The position numbers and the translations under genes were made by a program. A stretch of 64,000 bases of DNA from Breoghania corrubedonensis. GTDB taxonomy: Bacteria > Pseudomonadota > Alphaproteobacteria > Rhizobiales > Stappiaceae. Under the pieces are notes generated by a model. It saw only the letters and a program-made list of their open reading frames with translations, searched no databases and was not told the origin of the DNA. This document shows positions 25,855 to 35,429 of the stretch, in pieces (position 1 is the stretch's first letter; every line of letters begins with the position of its first letter). The stretch lies in the NCBI RefSeq assembly GCF_003053845.1, contig NZ_QAYG01000001.1, positions 812,078-876,077 on the forward strand, written 5' to 3'.

Positions 25855-25931
25855 TCCCGCGTTGGGGCAGGAATCCACGCGGGAATGATCCCGCACGCGG
25901 CAAGAATCCACGCGGGATGAACCCGCGCACG
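25833..25931 (+). repeat. Three tandem hairpin-forming repeats at the cpaB-cpaC junction
   Basis: Three units of 32-34 bases start at 25833, 25867 and 25900, each beginning GCARGAATCCACGCGGGA. Each unit folds into a hairpin: stems 25844-25850/25855-25861 (7 base pairs, loop ATAG), 25879-25884/25889-25894 (loop ATGA) and 25911-25916/25922-25927. The cpaB stop codon TAG is in the first loop. The last unit ends just before the cpaC ribosome binding site (GAAGGAG). Confidence 0.85.
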
Positions 25932-25944
25932 AAGGAGTGAACCG

Positions 25945-27354
25945 ATGGTCCGCGGAGCGCTATTGAAGGGGCTCCTGGTTGCCCTGGGCCTCGCCATGGC
26001 GGGGCTCATTGCAACCGGCGCGCCGGCCGATGCCGGAAACGCGTTCCCCAAAAAGGTGCGCATCGCGGCCGGCCAGGGCACCATGGCCGCTCCGCTCTCG
26101 GTGGGTATCGGCCGTTCCGTCGTGGTCGAGACCGGCGACGCGGTGGCCGACGTGATGGTGTCTGACCCCACCATCGCCGATGCTGTCGTGCGGACCCCGC
26201 ATCGTGTCTTCGTGCTCGGCGTCAAGGCCGGCCAGGCCAACCTGTTTCTGTTCGGCGCCGGCGGGCGCCAGATCGCCAGCCTGGATCTCACCGTCGCCCA
26301 GGACACCAGCGAACTCAACAACCTGATCACCCGGCTGGTGCCGGGCTCAAACGTGCATGTCGAGGTCGCCAACAACGCCATCATCCTCTCCGGCACCGTG
26401 CTGACCCCGCTCGATTCACAGAAGGCGATCGAGATCGCCAAGGGCTATTCCGGGTCCGGTGACGGCGACAAGTCGAACGTCATCAACATGCTGAATGTGA
26501 TGGGCAAGGAGCAGGTGTTCCTGAAGGTGACCATCGCAGAAGTGGAACGCACGCTCGTCAAACGGCTCGGCATCAACTTCGACAGCGTCTCCATCGGCAC
26601 CGGCGCCTATAGTCTGGGATATACCGGTTTCAACAGCACGCTGCTGGATACGGCCGAGGCATCGCTCGGGTTTTCCAAGGGGTCGACCAGTATCCAGGCA
26701 AAGCTGCAAGCGTTGCAGGAAGACGGCGTCGTGCGCACGCTCGCCGAGCCGACACTGACCGCGATCTCCGGCGAAAATGCGAGCTTCCTCGTTGGCGGCG
26801 AGTACCCGATCCCGGTTGCCCAGGACAACAACAAGATCTCTATCGAGTTCAAGCCGTTCGGTGTCGGGCTCGACTTCACGCCGATCGTCCTGTCCGGCGG
26901 CCGCATCAGTTTGCGCGTCAAGACCGAAGTCAGCGAGTTGACCAGCGACGGATCGATCGACATCAGTGGCCTGACCATCCAGGCGCTGAAGGTGCGGCGC
27001 GCGGAATCGACGGTCGAACTGCCCTCCGGCGGCGCCCTCGTGATGGCGGGACTGTTGCGCGACAATTTCGAGGACACGCTGAAGTCGGTTCCCGGGCTTG
27101 CAAAGCTCCCGATCCTCGGCGCGCTGTTCAAGAGCCGGGACTACCAGCGCAACCAGACCGAACTCGTCGTCTTCGTCACGCCCTACATCGTCAAGCCGAC
27201 CTCTCCCGCCAAGCTGGCTCGCCCGGACAAGAACCTGGCGCCGGCAAGCGATGCGGAATCGCTTTTCTTCGACCGCCTGAACCGCGTCTACCGAGCCGAT
27301 CCGGCGGCCCCCACCGGCTCCTATCAGGGCCAGGTCGGGTTCATCTATGAGTGA
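25945..27354 (+). CDS. cpaC: Tad pilus secretin CpaC (RcpA)
   Basis: The outer-membrane channel for Flp pilus export. The 469-residue product has a signal peptide (residues 1-29), the secretin N-terminal pilus domain (about 50-120, SVVVETGDAVADVMVSDPTIA), a BON-like domain (about 125-185, VANNAIILSGTVLTPLDSQKA in parts) and the secretin domain (about 195-430: VRTLAEPTLTAISGENASFL, GGEYPIPVAQD, GLDFTPIVLSGGRISLRV and the late LVMAGLLRDNF...KLPILGALFKSRDYQRN). Good ribosome binding site GAAGGAGTGA. Confidence 0.95.
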   Translation: MVRGALLKGLLVALGLAMAGLIATGAPADAGNAFPKKVRIAAGQGTMAAPLSVGIGRSVVVETGDAVADVMVSDPTIADAVVRTPHRVFVLGVKAGQANLFLFGAGGRQIASLDLTVAQDTSELNNLITRLVPGSNVHVEVANNAIILSGTVLTPLDSQKAIEIAKGYSGSGDGDKSNVINMLNVMGKEQVFLKVTIAEVERTLVKRLGINFDSVSIGTGAYSLGYTGFNSTLLDTAEASLGFSKGSTSIQAKLQALQEDGVVRTLAEPTLTAISGENASFLVGGEYPIPVAQDNNKISIEFKPFGVGLDFTPIVLSGGRISLRVKTEVSELTSDGSIDISGLTIQALKVRRAESTVELPSGGALVMAGLLRDNFEDTLKSVPGLAKLPILGALFKSRDYQRNQTELVVFVTPYIVKPTSPAKLARPDKNLAPASDAESLFFDRLNRVYRADPAAPTGSYQGQVGFIYE

Positions 27355-27364
27355 GGACAGCAGC

Positions 27365-28105
27365 ATGGCATTTGCTCAAGAAGCGCCGGCCGTATCCCGG
27401 CACCGGTCAGCGCGCGTGCCGCGTGCGGCGCTGCTTGCCGCCGCCGCCGGCCTCGTCCTGCTGTCGGCCGGCTGCCAGACCGCCCCCACGGGCGAAAACC
27501 TGGCGATGAACGATTACCGGCTGCGCCATCCGATCGTGATCTCGGAACAGGCGGAAACCTTCGACATTCCGGTGGGCGTGGAAACCCGCCGGTTGTCGCG
27601 TTCGATGGAGCGCGCCGCATCGGATTTCGCGCATGAAGCCCGGCGCAGCGGCGCCCGTCACATCGAGATCCTGGTGCCGTCCGGGTCCGGGAACGAGGCC
27701 GCGGCCCATTCGGTCGCCGGTCAGTTGCGCCACGCCCTGGCAAGATCCGGCATCGCGCCTCAGAACGTCTCCATCCGCGCCTATCCGGTCGATGACCCGG
27801 CTGCGATCGCACCGGTCCGCCTCGCCTATCCCAAGGTGAAGGCGGCCGTTCATGCCTGCGGCCGGTGGACGGAATCACTGAGCAACCAGTTCAACAATGC
27901 GGATCATCCCGATTTCGGCTGCGCGACGCAGAGCAATCTTGCCGCGATGGTTGACGATCCGGTCGATCTGCTGAGGCCGCGCGAGATGGGACCGGCCGAC
28001 AGGGCCCGCCGTGACACGGTCTCCGAGAAATATCGCGCCGGCACGACGCCGAGCGGCAAGTACACCGAAGGCGTCGGCGCGAAAGTCAGTGACGTCGGCA
28101 ACTGA
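27365..28105 (+). CDS. cpaD: Pilus assembly lipoprotein-like CpaD
   Basis: A 246-residue exported protein. The N terminus has a signal with a lipobox-like LLSAGC (cysteine at about residue 37). The body matches CpaD: YRLRHPIVISEQAETFDIPVG, DPAAIAPVRLAYPKVKAAV and the C-terminal NADHPDFGCATQSNLAAMVDDPVDLLRPR (given in parts: DFGCATQSNLAAMVDDP, DLLRPREM). Start chosen at 27365, with GTGAGGA upstream. ATG 27347 would overlap cpaC and lacks a ribosome binding site. Confidence 0.9.
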   Translation: MAFAQEAPAVSRHRSARVPRAALLAAAAGLVLLSAGCQTAPTGENLAMNDYRLRHPIVISEQAETFDIPVGVETRRLSRSMERAASDFAHEARRSGARHIEILVPSGSGNEAAAHSVAGQLRHALARSGIAPQNVSIRAYPVDDPAAIAPVRLAYPKVKAAVHACGRWTESLSNQFNNADHPDFGCATQSNLAAMVDDPVDLLRPREMGPADRARRDTVSEKYRAGTTPSGKYTEGVGAKVSDVGN

Positions 28106-28116
28106 GGTTAGTTGAG

Positions 28117-29427
28117 ATGAACGAATTGGCGCATCAGACTGCAGCGCTCGACACCCCTGCCGACGACACCTATTCGGATGGCGGTGGACAAGGCCCGGCG
28201 CGGGCCGACGGCCTCGACTTGCGTCCGGTGCCGCGTGTCTCCATTCAGGCGTTCTGCGAAACGCCGGGCGTCGCGCAGGCCATCGAGCAGGCGTCGGAAG
28301 ACCGCCGCATGGCCAAGGCGCACACCAAGGTACACATGGGCGGCATCGCGGCCGCGGTCGACTTCTACCGTTCCGCACCCACGCCCAACCTGATCATCCT
28401 GGAGATGCGCGGCGCGCTGGTCACGCTGACCGATGGCCTGGATGCGCTGGCCGAGGTCTGCGACGCGGGAACGAAGGTGGTTGTCGTCGGCGAGACCAAC
28501 GACATCGAACTCTATCGCGACCTGATGCGGCGCGGGGTCAGCGAATACCTCGTCGCTCCGATCGATCTGTTCGACGTCATCGCAGCGATCAGCGAGATCT
28601 TCGGCGATCCGGAAGGCTCCCCGCTGGGGCGCACCATCGCCTTCATCGGCGCCAAGGGCGGCTGCGGGGCCTCGACCATCGCGCACAACGTCTCCTGGTC
28701 GATCGCCCGCAGTCTTGAAACCGACGTGGTGCTTGCCGATTTCGACCTGCCCTTCGGCACGGCCGGCCTCGACTTCAACCAGGATCCCTTGCAGGGCGTG
28801 CTGGAAGCCGTCTCCACACCCGATCGTCTCGACGACATGCTGTTCGACCGGCTGCTGTCCAAGTGCAGCGAGCATCTGTCCATCCTGGCGGCACCCGCGG
28901 CACTGGAACGCGCCTACGACTTCAAGGAAGACGATTTCTCGCAGCTCATCGACATCATGCGCCAGGGCGTCCCGACGGTCGTGTGTGACGTGCCGCACAT
29001 GTGGACGAGCTGGGTGCAGAAGATGCTCGGCGCGGCCGACGAGGTGGTGATCGTCGCCGAACCCGATCTCGCAAATCTGCGAAACGGCAAGAACCTGGCC
29101 GACAAGCTGCGTCAGCTGCGTCCGAACGACCACGCGCCGCATCTGGTGTTGAACCGGGTCGGGGTCCCGAAGCGACCCGAAATCAAGCCGGCAGATTTCG
29201 CCGAGGCGCTGGAGCTGACGATCGGAGCTTCGATCCCCTTCGATCCGCAGCTCTTCGGAACAGCCGCCAACAATGGCCAGATGATCGCCGAACTCGGCGG
29301 CAAGAGCGAGGTCTGCGAGACGATCAAGGCGATCGCCCAGATCACCACCGGTCGCAGGGAAATACACCAATCGCGTCGGCGCTCGGCGTTGACGCCGCTC
29401 TTGCAGAAGTTGCGCGGCCGCTCCTAG
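28117..29427 (+). CDS. cpaE: Tad pilus localisation ATPase CpaE (TadZ)
   Basis: A 436-residue MinD/ParA-like protein with a degenerate receiver-like domain first (about residues 40-160) and then an ATPase domain whose deviant Walker A is GAKGGCGAST (178-187). In Caulobacter CpaE is needed to place the pilus machinery at the cell pole. Residues GVLEAVSTPDRLDDML and ILAAPAALERAYDF are typical. It lies 11 bases after cpaD and 29 bases before cpaF. Confidence 0.93.
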   Translation: MNELAHQTAALDTPADDTYSDGGGQGPARADGLDLRPVPRVSIQAFCETPGVAQAIEQASEDRRMAKAHTKVHMGGIAAAVDFYRSAPTPNLIILEMRGALVTLTDGLDALAEVCDAGTKVVVVGETNDIELYRDLMRRGVSEYLVAPIDLFDVIAAISEIFGDPEGSPLGRTIAFIGAKGGCGASTIAHNVSWSIARSLETDVVLADFDLPFGTAGLDFNQDPLQGVLEAVSTPDRLDDMLFDRLLSKCSEHLSILAAPAALERAYDFKEDDFSQLIDIMRQGVPTVVCDVPHMWTSWVQKMLGAADEVVIVAEPDLANLRNGKNLADKLRQLRPNDHAPHLVLNRVGVPKRPEIKPADFAEALELTIGASIPFDPQLFGTAANNGQMIAELGGKSEVCETIKAIAQITTGRREIHQSRRRSALTPLLQKLRGRS

Positions 29428-29456
29428 GCGGCGCGGCGACAGGGGGAAGTCTCTAG

Positions 29457-30947
29457 ATGTTCGGCAAACGCGGCAGTTTCGGCACCAAGGATGACATGGG
29501 GGCGGGCCAGAGAGCCGCAGCCTCGGTCGCGCCCAAACCCGCGCCCCGTGTGGAAGCGGCGTCTATCCCGTCTTCCTCGGAAACAAGCCGGCTGGATGCG
29601 GCCTCGCAGCCCCGCCCGCCGGAGCCTCCCAAGGCCACGGGTCAGCGGGGACGTTCGGAAGAATATTACGACACCAAGACCTCGATCTTCTCCGCGCTGA
29701 TCGACACGATCGACCTGTCACAGCTTGCCAAGCTCGACCCGGAATCGGCGCGCGAGGAAATCCGAGACATCGTCAACGACATCATCGCGCTGAAAAACGT
29801 GGTGATGTCGATCGCCGAGCAGGAGGACCTGCTCGACGACATCTGCAACGACGTGCTGGGCTACGGCCCGCTGGAACCGCTGCTGGCGCGCGACGACATC
29901 GCCGACATCATGGTGAACGGCGCGGAGACGGTCTACATCGAAACCGAGGGCAAGGTTCACCAGACGCCGATCCGCTTCCGCGACAACCAGCAGCTGATGA
30001 ACATCTGTCAGAGGATCGTTTCCCAGGTCGGCCGCCGCGTCGACGAGGCGAGCCCTATCTGCGACGCGCGCCTTCCCGACGGCTCGCGCGTCAATGTCAT
30101 CGCGCCACCGCTGGCGATCGACGGGCCCGCCCTCACAATCCGCAAGTTCAAGAAGGACAAGCTGACGCTCGACCAGCTCGTCCGCTTCGGCTCGATCACA
30201 CCGGAAGGCGGCGTGGTGCTGCAGGTCATCGGCAAGTCGCGCTGCAATGTGCTGATTTCCGGCGGTACCGGTTCGGGCAAGACGACGCTGCTGAACTGCA
30301 TGACCAACTACATCGACACCGATGAACGCGTCATCACCTGCGAGGATGCGGCGGAACTGCAACTCCAGCAGCCCCATGTGGTGCGGCTGGAAACGCGCCC
30401 GCCCAATCTGGAGGGCGAGGGCCAGGTGACCATGCGCGACCTGGTCAAGAACTGCCTGCGCATGCGGCCAGAACGCATCATCGTCGGCGAGGTGCGCGGC
30501 CCGGAGGCCTTCGACCTCCTCCAGGCCATGAACACCGGTCACGACGGCTCGATGGGTACGTTGCACGCCAATAGCCCGCGCGAGGCGCTGTCGCGTCTCG
30601 AATCGATGATCACCATGGGCGGCTACGCACTGCCCTCGCGCACGATCCGCGAGATGATCGTCGCCTCCGTCGACGTCATCGTGCAGGCGGCGCGCCTGCG
30701 CGACGGCTCGCGTCGCATCACACACATCACGGAAGTGGTCGGCATGGAAGGCGATGTGATCGTTACCCAGGACGTGTTCGTCTACGAAATCGTGGGCGAG
30801 GACGCCAACGGCAAGATCATCGGCCGGCACAAGTCGACCGGCATCGGCCGGCCGAAATTCTGGGACCAGGCACGCTATTTCGGCGAGGACTCCCGTCTCG
30901 CCGCAGCCCTTGACGCAGCAGAGGTGGTCGATAGCGAAACGGCTTGA
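29457..30947 (+). CDS. cpaF: Tad pilus motor ATPase CpaF (TadA)
   Basis: The hexameric ATPase that powers Flp pilus assembly. The 496-residue product has a low-complexity N terminus (about 1-70), the N-terminal domain with [20 protein letters not shown], Walker A GGTGSGKT (269-276), the Asp box [19 protein letters not shown] and the Walker B/His box segment [20 protein letters not shown] followed by [21 protein letters not shown] (split). All catalytic elements are intact. Confidence 0.96.
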   Translation: MFGKRGSFGTKDDMGAGQRAAASVAPKPAPRVEAASIPSSSETSRLDAASQPRPPEPPKATGQRGRSEEYYDTKTSIFSALIDTIDLSQLAKLDPESAREEIRDIVNDIIALKNVVMSIAEQEDLLDDICNDVLGYGPLEPLLARDDIADIMVNGAETVYIETEGKVHQTPIRFRDNQQLMNICQRIVSQVGRRVDEASPICDARLPDGSRVNVIAPPLAIDGPALTIRKFKKDKLTLDQLVRFGSITPEGGVVLQVIGKSRCNVLISGGTGSGKTTLLNCMTNYIDTDERVITCEDAAELQLQQPHVVRLETRPPNLEGEGQVTMRDLVKNCLRMRPERIIVGEVRGPEAFDLLQAMNTGHDGSMGTLHANSPREALSRLESMITMGGYALPSRTIREMIVASVDVIVQAARLRDGSRRITHITEVVGMEGDVIVTQDVFVYEIVGEDANGKIIGRHKSTGIGRPKFWDQARYFGEDSRLAAALDAAEVVDSETA

Positions 30948-31083
30948 GGCGCGCCCGGGCGCGGGCCGCTCGATCTAGAGACTTTCGGCCGGTTTCCGCA
31001 AAACCGCGCCAACGAGGAAGGACATCGCCGCGTGCGGCACGCAGAAGGCAGGCCTTCGCGTCGCACCGATCCAGGAACCGATC

Positions 31084-32088
31084 ATGTTTTCGCCGGAAGT
31101 AACCATCATCGCCGTTGTCGGCCTCGTCGTCCTCGCCACGGGCGGCGTGCTCTATGCGCTCCTGCAACCGCAGATCTCCGGCGATACCCGGCAGTCGAAG
31201 CGCGTGGCCCAGGCGGCGACATCGCGCACCCAGGTGGTGGCCGACCGGCGCAACGTCCATGACGCCGACAAGCGCCGCAAATCGATCCAGGATTCGCTCA
31301 AGGAAATCGAGCAGCGGCAGAAGACAAAGGCCAAGAAATCAAACGAACCCGGGCTGATGACGCGGATCCAGCAAGCCGGGCTGACGTGGTCGCGCCGCCA
31401 GTTCACGCTGATCAGCGTCGCGGTCGGCGCCGTCCTCGCCCTGCTCGCCCTGCTGCAGGGGATGCCGCTTCTGGTGGTGGGGGGCGCCGCGATCGTCGGC
31501 GGCCTCGGCATGCCGCGCTGGTACGTCAATTTCCTTCGCAAGCGACGGATAAAGGCCTTCCTGGAGGAGTTGCCGAACGCGGTCGACGTCATCGTGCGCG
31601 GCATCAAGGCCGGCCTCCCGCTCAGCGACTGCATGCGGGTGATCTCGATGGAGGCGCGCGAGCCGGTGAAAACGGAATTCCGCCGGATCGTGGAAGCCCA
31701 GGCGATGGGCGTTCCGATTTCGGAGGCCGTCGCCAAGCTTCCCGAGCGCATGCCGACACCCGAAGCCAATTTCTTCGCCATCGTCATCGCCATCCAGTCG
31801 CAAGCCGGCGGCAACCTCTCCGAAGCGCTCGGCAACCTGTCCAAGGTGCTGCGCGACAGGAAGCGCATGCGCGGCAAGATCCAGGCTGTCTCGATGGAGG
31901 CCAAGGCGTCCGCCGGTATCATCGGGTCTCTGCCGGTGATCGTCGCCGCACTCATCTACATCACCAGCCCCGGCTACATCGCGATCCTGTTCATCGAGCC
32001 CGTCGGCAAGATCATCCTCGGTCTTGCCGGTTTCTGGATGTTCTGCGGCGTCATGATCATGCGGCGCATGATCAATTTCGAGATCTGA
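31084..32088 (+). CDS. tadB: Tad platform protein TadB
   Basis: A 334-residue inner-membrane protein of the T2SSF family. An N-terminal membrane segment is followed by a charged linker rich in Lys/Arg/Glu (about residues 35-85), two membrane segments (about 100-140), the cytoplasmic T2SSF domain (ELPNAVDVIVRGIKAGLPLSDC, QSQAGGNLSEALGNLSKVLRDR) and a C-terminal membrane pair. It works with TadC as the platform for CpaF. It lies 136 bases downstream of cpaF. Confidence 0.94.
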   Translation: MFSPEVTIIAVVGLVVLATGGVLYALLQPQISGDTRQSKRVAQAATSRTQVVADRRNVHDADKRRKSIQDSLKEIEQRQKTKAKKSNEPGLMTRIQQAGLTWSRRQFTLISVAVGAVLALLALLQGMPLLVVGGAAIVGGLGMPRWYVNFLRKRRIKAFLEELPNAVDVIVRGIKAGLPLSDCMRVISMEAREPVKTEFRRIVEAQAMGVPISEAVAKLPERMPTPEANFFAIVIAIQSQAGGNLSEALGNLSKVLRDRKRMRGKIQAVSMEAKASAGIIGSLPVIVAALIYITSPGYIAILFIEPVGKIILGLAGFWMFCGVMIMRRMINFEI

Positions 32089-32100
32089 GCGGAGGGTATC

Positions 32101-33075
32101 ATGAACTCGATCATGAACATGCTGCTCAACGAGCAGTTCCTTATCGCGGCGCTGACGACGCTGGCGGTAGCGGCGACGATCGTCACCATCGCCCTGCCCG
32201 CCTTCGAAGGCAGCACGCTGAAGAAGCGGATGAAGAGCGTGGCCCTGGAGCGCGAGGAGATGCGCGCGCGCGAACGCTCCCGGCTGGCGGCCGCCGAAAA
32301 AGCCAAGGTCTCCCTGCGCCACGAGCCGAAGCAGAACCTGCGCAATTTCGTCGACCGGCTGAACCTGAAGGATGCCCTGGTCGACGAAAAGACGGTGGCG
32401 AAGCTGCGCGTCGCCGGCCTGCGCGGCCAGCAGGCACTCTATACGTTCCTGTTCGCCCGCGTGGTCGTGCCGATCATCCTGTTCGTGTTGTCGTTGCTCT
32501 ACTTTTTCGTGGTCTTCAAGACAGGCCACCCCGCCGGCATCAAGATCGCCTTCTCGCTGATGGTCGCGATGCTGGGCTTCTATGCGCCCAACATCTACGT
32601 TTCCAACCGCACCAAGAAACGGCAGCAGTCGATCCGGATCGCGTGGCCGGATGCGCTTGATCTGATGCTGATCTGCGTGGAAGCAGGCATGTCGATCGAA
32701 GCCGCCTTTCGCAAGGTGGCGGAAGAAATCGGCGCCCAGTCGGTGCCGCTGGCTGAGGAACTGGCGCTGACCAACGCCGAACTCTCCTACCTGCAGGAGC
32801 GGCGCAAGGCCTACGAGAACCTGGCCGCGCGCACAGGCCTGGAAGGGGTGAAGGCGGTTTCGACGTCGCTCATCCAGGCGGAGCGCTACGGCACGCCGCT
32901 AGGCACCTCGCTCCGCGTCATGGCGGACGAGAACCGCAACGAACGCATGCAGCTTGCCGAAAAGAAGGCCGCCGCCCTGCCGCCGCAGCTCACGGTGCCG
33001 ATGATCGTGTTCTTCCTGCCGGTGCTCTTCGCGGTGATCATGGGCCCGGCGATCATTCAGGCGATGCGGCTTTAG
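32101..33075 (+). CDS. tadC: Tad platform protein TadC
   Basis: A 324-residue inner-membrane T2SSF protein, the TadB partner. It has one N-terminal membrane segment, a charged region (about residues 45-90), a membrane pair (about 115-165), the domain WPDALDLMLICVEAGMSIEAAF and LIQAERYGTPLGTSLRVMADE, and a last membrane helix (VPMIVFFLPVLFAVIMGPAI). The gene begins 12 bases after tadB. It is the last gene of the operon. No tadD (TPR) gene follows here. Confidence 0.94.
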   Translation: MNSIMNMLLNEQFLIAALTTLAVAATIVTIALPAFEGSTLKKRMKSVALEREEMRARERSRLAAAEKAKVSLRHEPKQNLRNFVDRLNLKDALVDEKTVAKLRVAGLRGQQALYTFLFARVVVPIILFVLSLLYFFVVFKTGHPAGIKIAFSLMVAMLGFYAPNIYVSNRTKKRQQSIRIAWPDALDLMLICVEAGMSIEAAFRKVAEEIGAQSVPLAEELALTNAELSYLQERRKAYENLAARTGLEGVKAVSTSLIQAERYGTPLGTSLRVMADENRNERMQLAEKKAAALPPQLTVPMIVFFLPVLFAVIMGPAIIQAMRL

Positions 33076-33110
33076 AGTTCAGCCACCCCCCAAAAAATAG
33101 GATCGAGCGC

Positions 33111-34625
33111 TCAGGACGCGCGCACGTACTCGATCATACGCGCTCGCGACAGCGCCAGTTCGATGCGATCGGGTGCCAGCGTGTTGAGGCAGATACGCCT
33201 GGACCACGGCCCGTCCCGAAGCGTGAAGAGACAGCGTCCATCGCCAAGCGGACGCAATGGCATCTGCTGGCGCGTCGGGCCCGCCCCCATCTCCACGGCG
33301 CCGCCGCGGATGGTGAGGCATGCGGAAAAATCGGGCGCGCGCCATTCCCCTTCCAGGTCTGACGGCATTTCGCGAACAGGGAAGACCGGCTGGTAGCGTA
33401 CCGGAGAATGCCCCGCCTCGCCGACGATCGCCTCGCCGTCCATACGCAGGCGCAGATGGGATGTCGGCGAGAGACTGTCGACCCAGCCCTCGCCGGCAGG
33501 GTAGAGCGCGACCTCGTCGTCAAGCCGTGCCGCGCTCGTGTCTGCGACCTCCATCCAGTCGCCCCCGGTCTCGCCGACATAGAGCCCCGGACGCAGGGTC
33601 GAACCGGTGCGTGGCAGAGTTTCGTTCAGGAGCGCCGCCATGACGGTCTGGGCGATTTCGCTTGTGTTGACGTCATCGCGATTGGTGACAATGACACACC
33701 CGCTCGACGTGCGCGGATCGATCAGAAAATAGGTCTTGTATCCCGGCTGAGATCCTCCGTGACCGACGAGCTCGGCTCCACCGACCATCTGCCGGCGCAT
33801 TCCGAGCCCGTAATCGGTCGGCCGGCCGTCGGCCAGATACCGACGTGCCGTCAGCGCGGAGAGCCGTCCTTCGAAATGTCCTTCGCCGCGCAGGAGCGCC
33901 TGAGCCCACAGGGCCAGCGCGTGCGCGCTTCCGGCCAGACTGCCAGCCGCCGACAGATGCATGCCCTGAAGCCCGACGCGCCAGCCCTCGCCGTCGCGCC
34001 AGTAGCCCGGCGCGAGACCTTCAAGCGGATCCGTCCACATCTCCATGGCCCGCATCGCGAGGCCGAGACCATCGCGGATTTCGGTGCCGACGAAATCGTC
34101 GAAGGCCAGGCCGTGCCCCTGCATGGCAGCCTCCACCAGTCGGTAGCCGCCGTTCGAATAGTGAACTTCCGTGCCGGCGGGATAGTTCGCCCGCCGCATG
34201 GCCGCATGAAACGCGAGAAGCGGAGCCGCCTTCGTCTCGGTGAAGATGGAATGGCCGATGAGGGTCAGGCATTCGCGCGTGTCGGGCACGCCGCCGGACA
34301 TGTCGAGCGCGCGCCCAACGGTGATATCGCCCAGAGCCGGCTGCAGCCGCGGAAGATGCCGGGCAAGCGGATCCTCGAGCGAAATCGCTTCGGGATGGGC
34401 GAGAACGAAGCTGGCGAAGACATGCTTTGTGACGGAGGCGTAGCGCACGACGGTGTCGGCGGTAAAAGGCGCGCGGGTCGCAAGGCTCGCCAGCCCCGCG
34501 GCGGTCTGGAAGCGAATGTCACGGCCATCGAAACCGATCACCGCGCCGCCGGGCGATGTGCCGTCCCAGCTCGTAACCGCGCGCTCCGCCGCTGCCTGGG
34601 CGGCTTTCCAGTTCAACTCGTTCAC
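33111..34625 (-). CDS. dap: D-aminopeptidase, DAP type (penicillin-recognising serine enzyme)
   Basis: A 504-residue enzyme of the S12 (class C beta-lactamase-like) family. The catalytic SxxK is S64-V-T-K67 and the YxN motif is Y156-S-N158. The third motif region is HGGSQPG. These positions closely match those I recall for Ochrobactrum anthropi DAP (S62, K65, Y153; 520 residues). Residues after about 330 form the two extra beta-barrel domains of DAP. DAP removes N-terminal D-residues from peptides. There is no signal peptide, so it is cytoplasmic and would act on imported peptides. It is the last gene of the minus-strand dpp operon, which supports this role. Confidence 0.87.
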   Translation of the reverse strand: MNELNWKAAQAAAERAVTSWDGTSPGGAVIGFDGRDIRFQTAAGLASLATRAPFTADTVVRYASVTKHVFASFVLAHPEAISLEDPLARHLPRLQPALGDITVGRALDMSGGVPDTRECLTLIGHSIFTETKAAPLLAFHAAMRRANYPAGTEVHYSNGGYRLVEAAMQGHGLAFDDFVGTEIRDGLGLAMRAMEMWTDPLEGLAPGYWRDGEGWRVGLQGMHLSAAGSLAGSAHALALWAQALLRGEGHFEGRLSALTARRYLADGRPTDYGLGMRRQMVGGAELVGHGGSQPGYKTYFLIDPRTSSGCVIVTNRDDVNTSEIAQTVMAALLNETLPRTGSTLRPGLYVGETGGDWMEVADTSAARLDDEVALYPAGEGWVDSLSPTSHLRLRMDGEAIVGEAGHSPVRYQPVFPVREMPSDLEGEWRAPDFSACLTIRGGAVEMGAGPTRQQMPLRPLGDGRCLFTLRDGPWSRRICLNTLAPDRIELALSRARMIEYVRAS

Positions 34626-34637
34626 CGTGATTGTTCC

Positions 34638-35429
34638 TTATGCGCCCGGCTTGGCCTGCGACACGCTCGACGGTTCCGCCGGCACGTCCTCCAGTTCCAC
34701 GCTCAGCCGACGCAATTCCTGTGTGTGCGGATGGCTCACATTGCCCGCCCGCAGATCCTCAACGCTCGTCTGCTCGACCATGAGACCGTTCTGCATCACG
34801 CCCACGCGAGCACATAGATGCGAAATGACGGCGAGGTTGTGACTGACCATCACATAGGTCAGGCCGTGCTCCTCACGCAGGTCGGCGAGCAGGTTCAGCA
34901 CTTCCGCCTGCACCGACACATCGAGCGCGGAGGTCGGTTCATCGAGCAGCAGCACCTTCGGTTCCGCGATAAGCGCGCGCGCGATCGCCACACGCTGGCG
35001 CTGACCGCCGGAAAGCTGGTGGGGATAGCGGAAGCGCGCCGTCTGCGGAAGCGCCACATCCGACAACGCCTTGTTGATACGGCGGTCGATTTCCCCGATG
35101 CGGTTGACCAGCAGGATCTCCGACAGGATACGGTCGATCGTCTGGCGCGGGTGCAACGATCCGAACGGATCCTGAAACACCATCTGCACCTTGCGGAAGA
35201 ACTCGCGCGAGCGGCGCTTGGGAACGGCCTCGCCGTTGAAGAGGATGCGGCCGTCCCAGCTCTCGTTGAGGCCCGACATGGCGCGCAGCACCGTGGACTT
35301 GCCCGACCCGCTCTCGCCGACGATGCCGAACGTCTCGCCCCGGGCGACCTCGAAGGCGACGCCCTTCACCACCTCGGCGCTGGAGAAGCTGATCCGGAGA
35401 TCGGCAACCTCGATCATCCTGTCGCTCAT
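34638..35429 (-). CDS. Peptide ABC transporter ATP-binding protein (DppF-type)
   Basis: A 263-residue ATPase with Walker A GESGSGKST (38-46), signature LSGGQRQRVAIARAL and Walker B PKVLLLDEPTSALDVSVQ. The C-terminal extension with GLMVEQTSVEDLRAGNVSHPHTQ is typical of oligopeptide/dipeptide transporters. It overlaps the upstream ATPase gene by ATGA (35426-35429), so the two ATPases are made in a coupled way. It energises uptake through the permeases encoded upstream. Confidence 0.95.
   Translation of the reverse strand: MSDRMIEVADLRISFSSAEVVKGVAFEVARGETFGIVGESGSGKSTVLRAMSGLNESWDGRILFNGEAVPKRRSREFFRKVQMVFQDPFGSLHPRQTIDRILSEILLVNRIGEIDRRINKALSDVALPQTARFRYPHQLSGGQRQRVAIARALIAEPKVLLLDEPTSALDVSVQAEVLNLLADLREEHGLTYVMVSHNLAVISHLCARVGVMQNGLMVEQTSVEDLRAGNVSHPHTQELRRLSVELEDVPAEPSSVSQAKPGA

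Noticed and set aside
25833-25931. Possible mini CRISPR array
   Set aside because: The three units are directly adjacent with no unique spacers; they are hairpin-forming tandem repeats.
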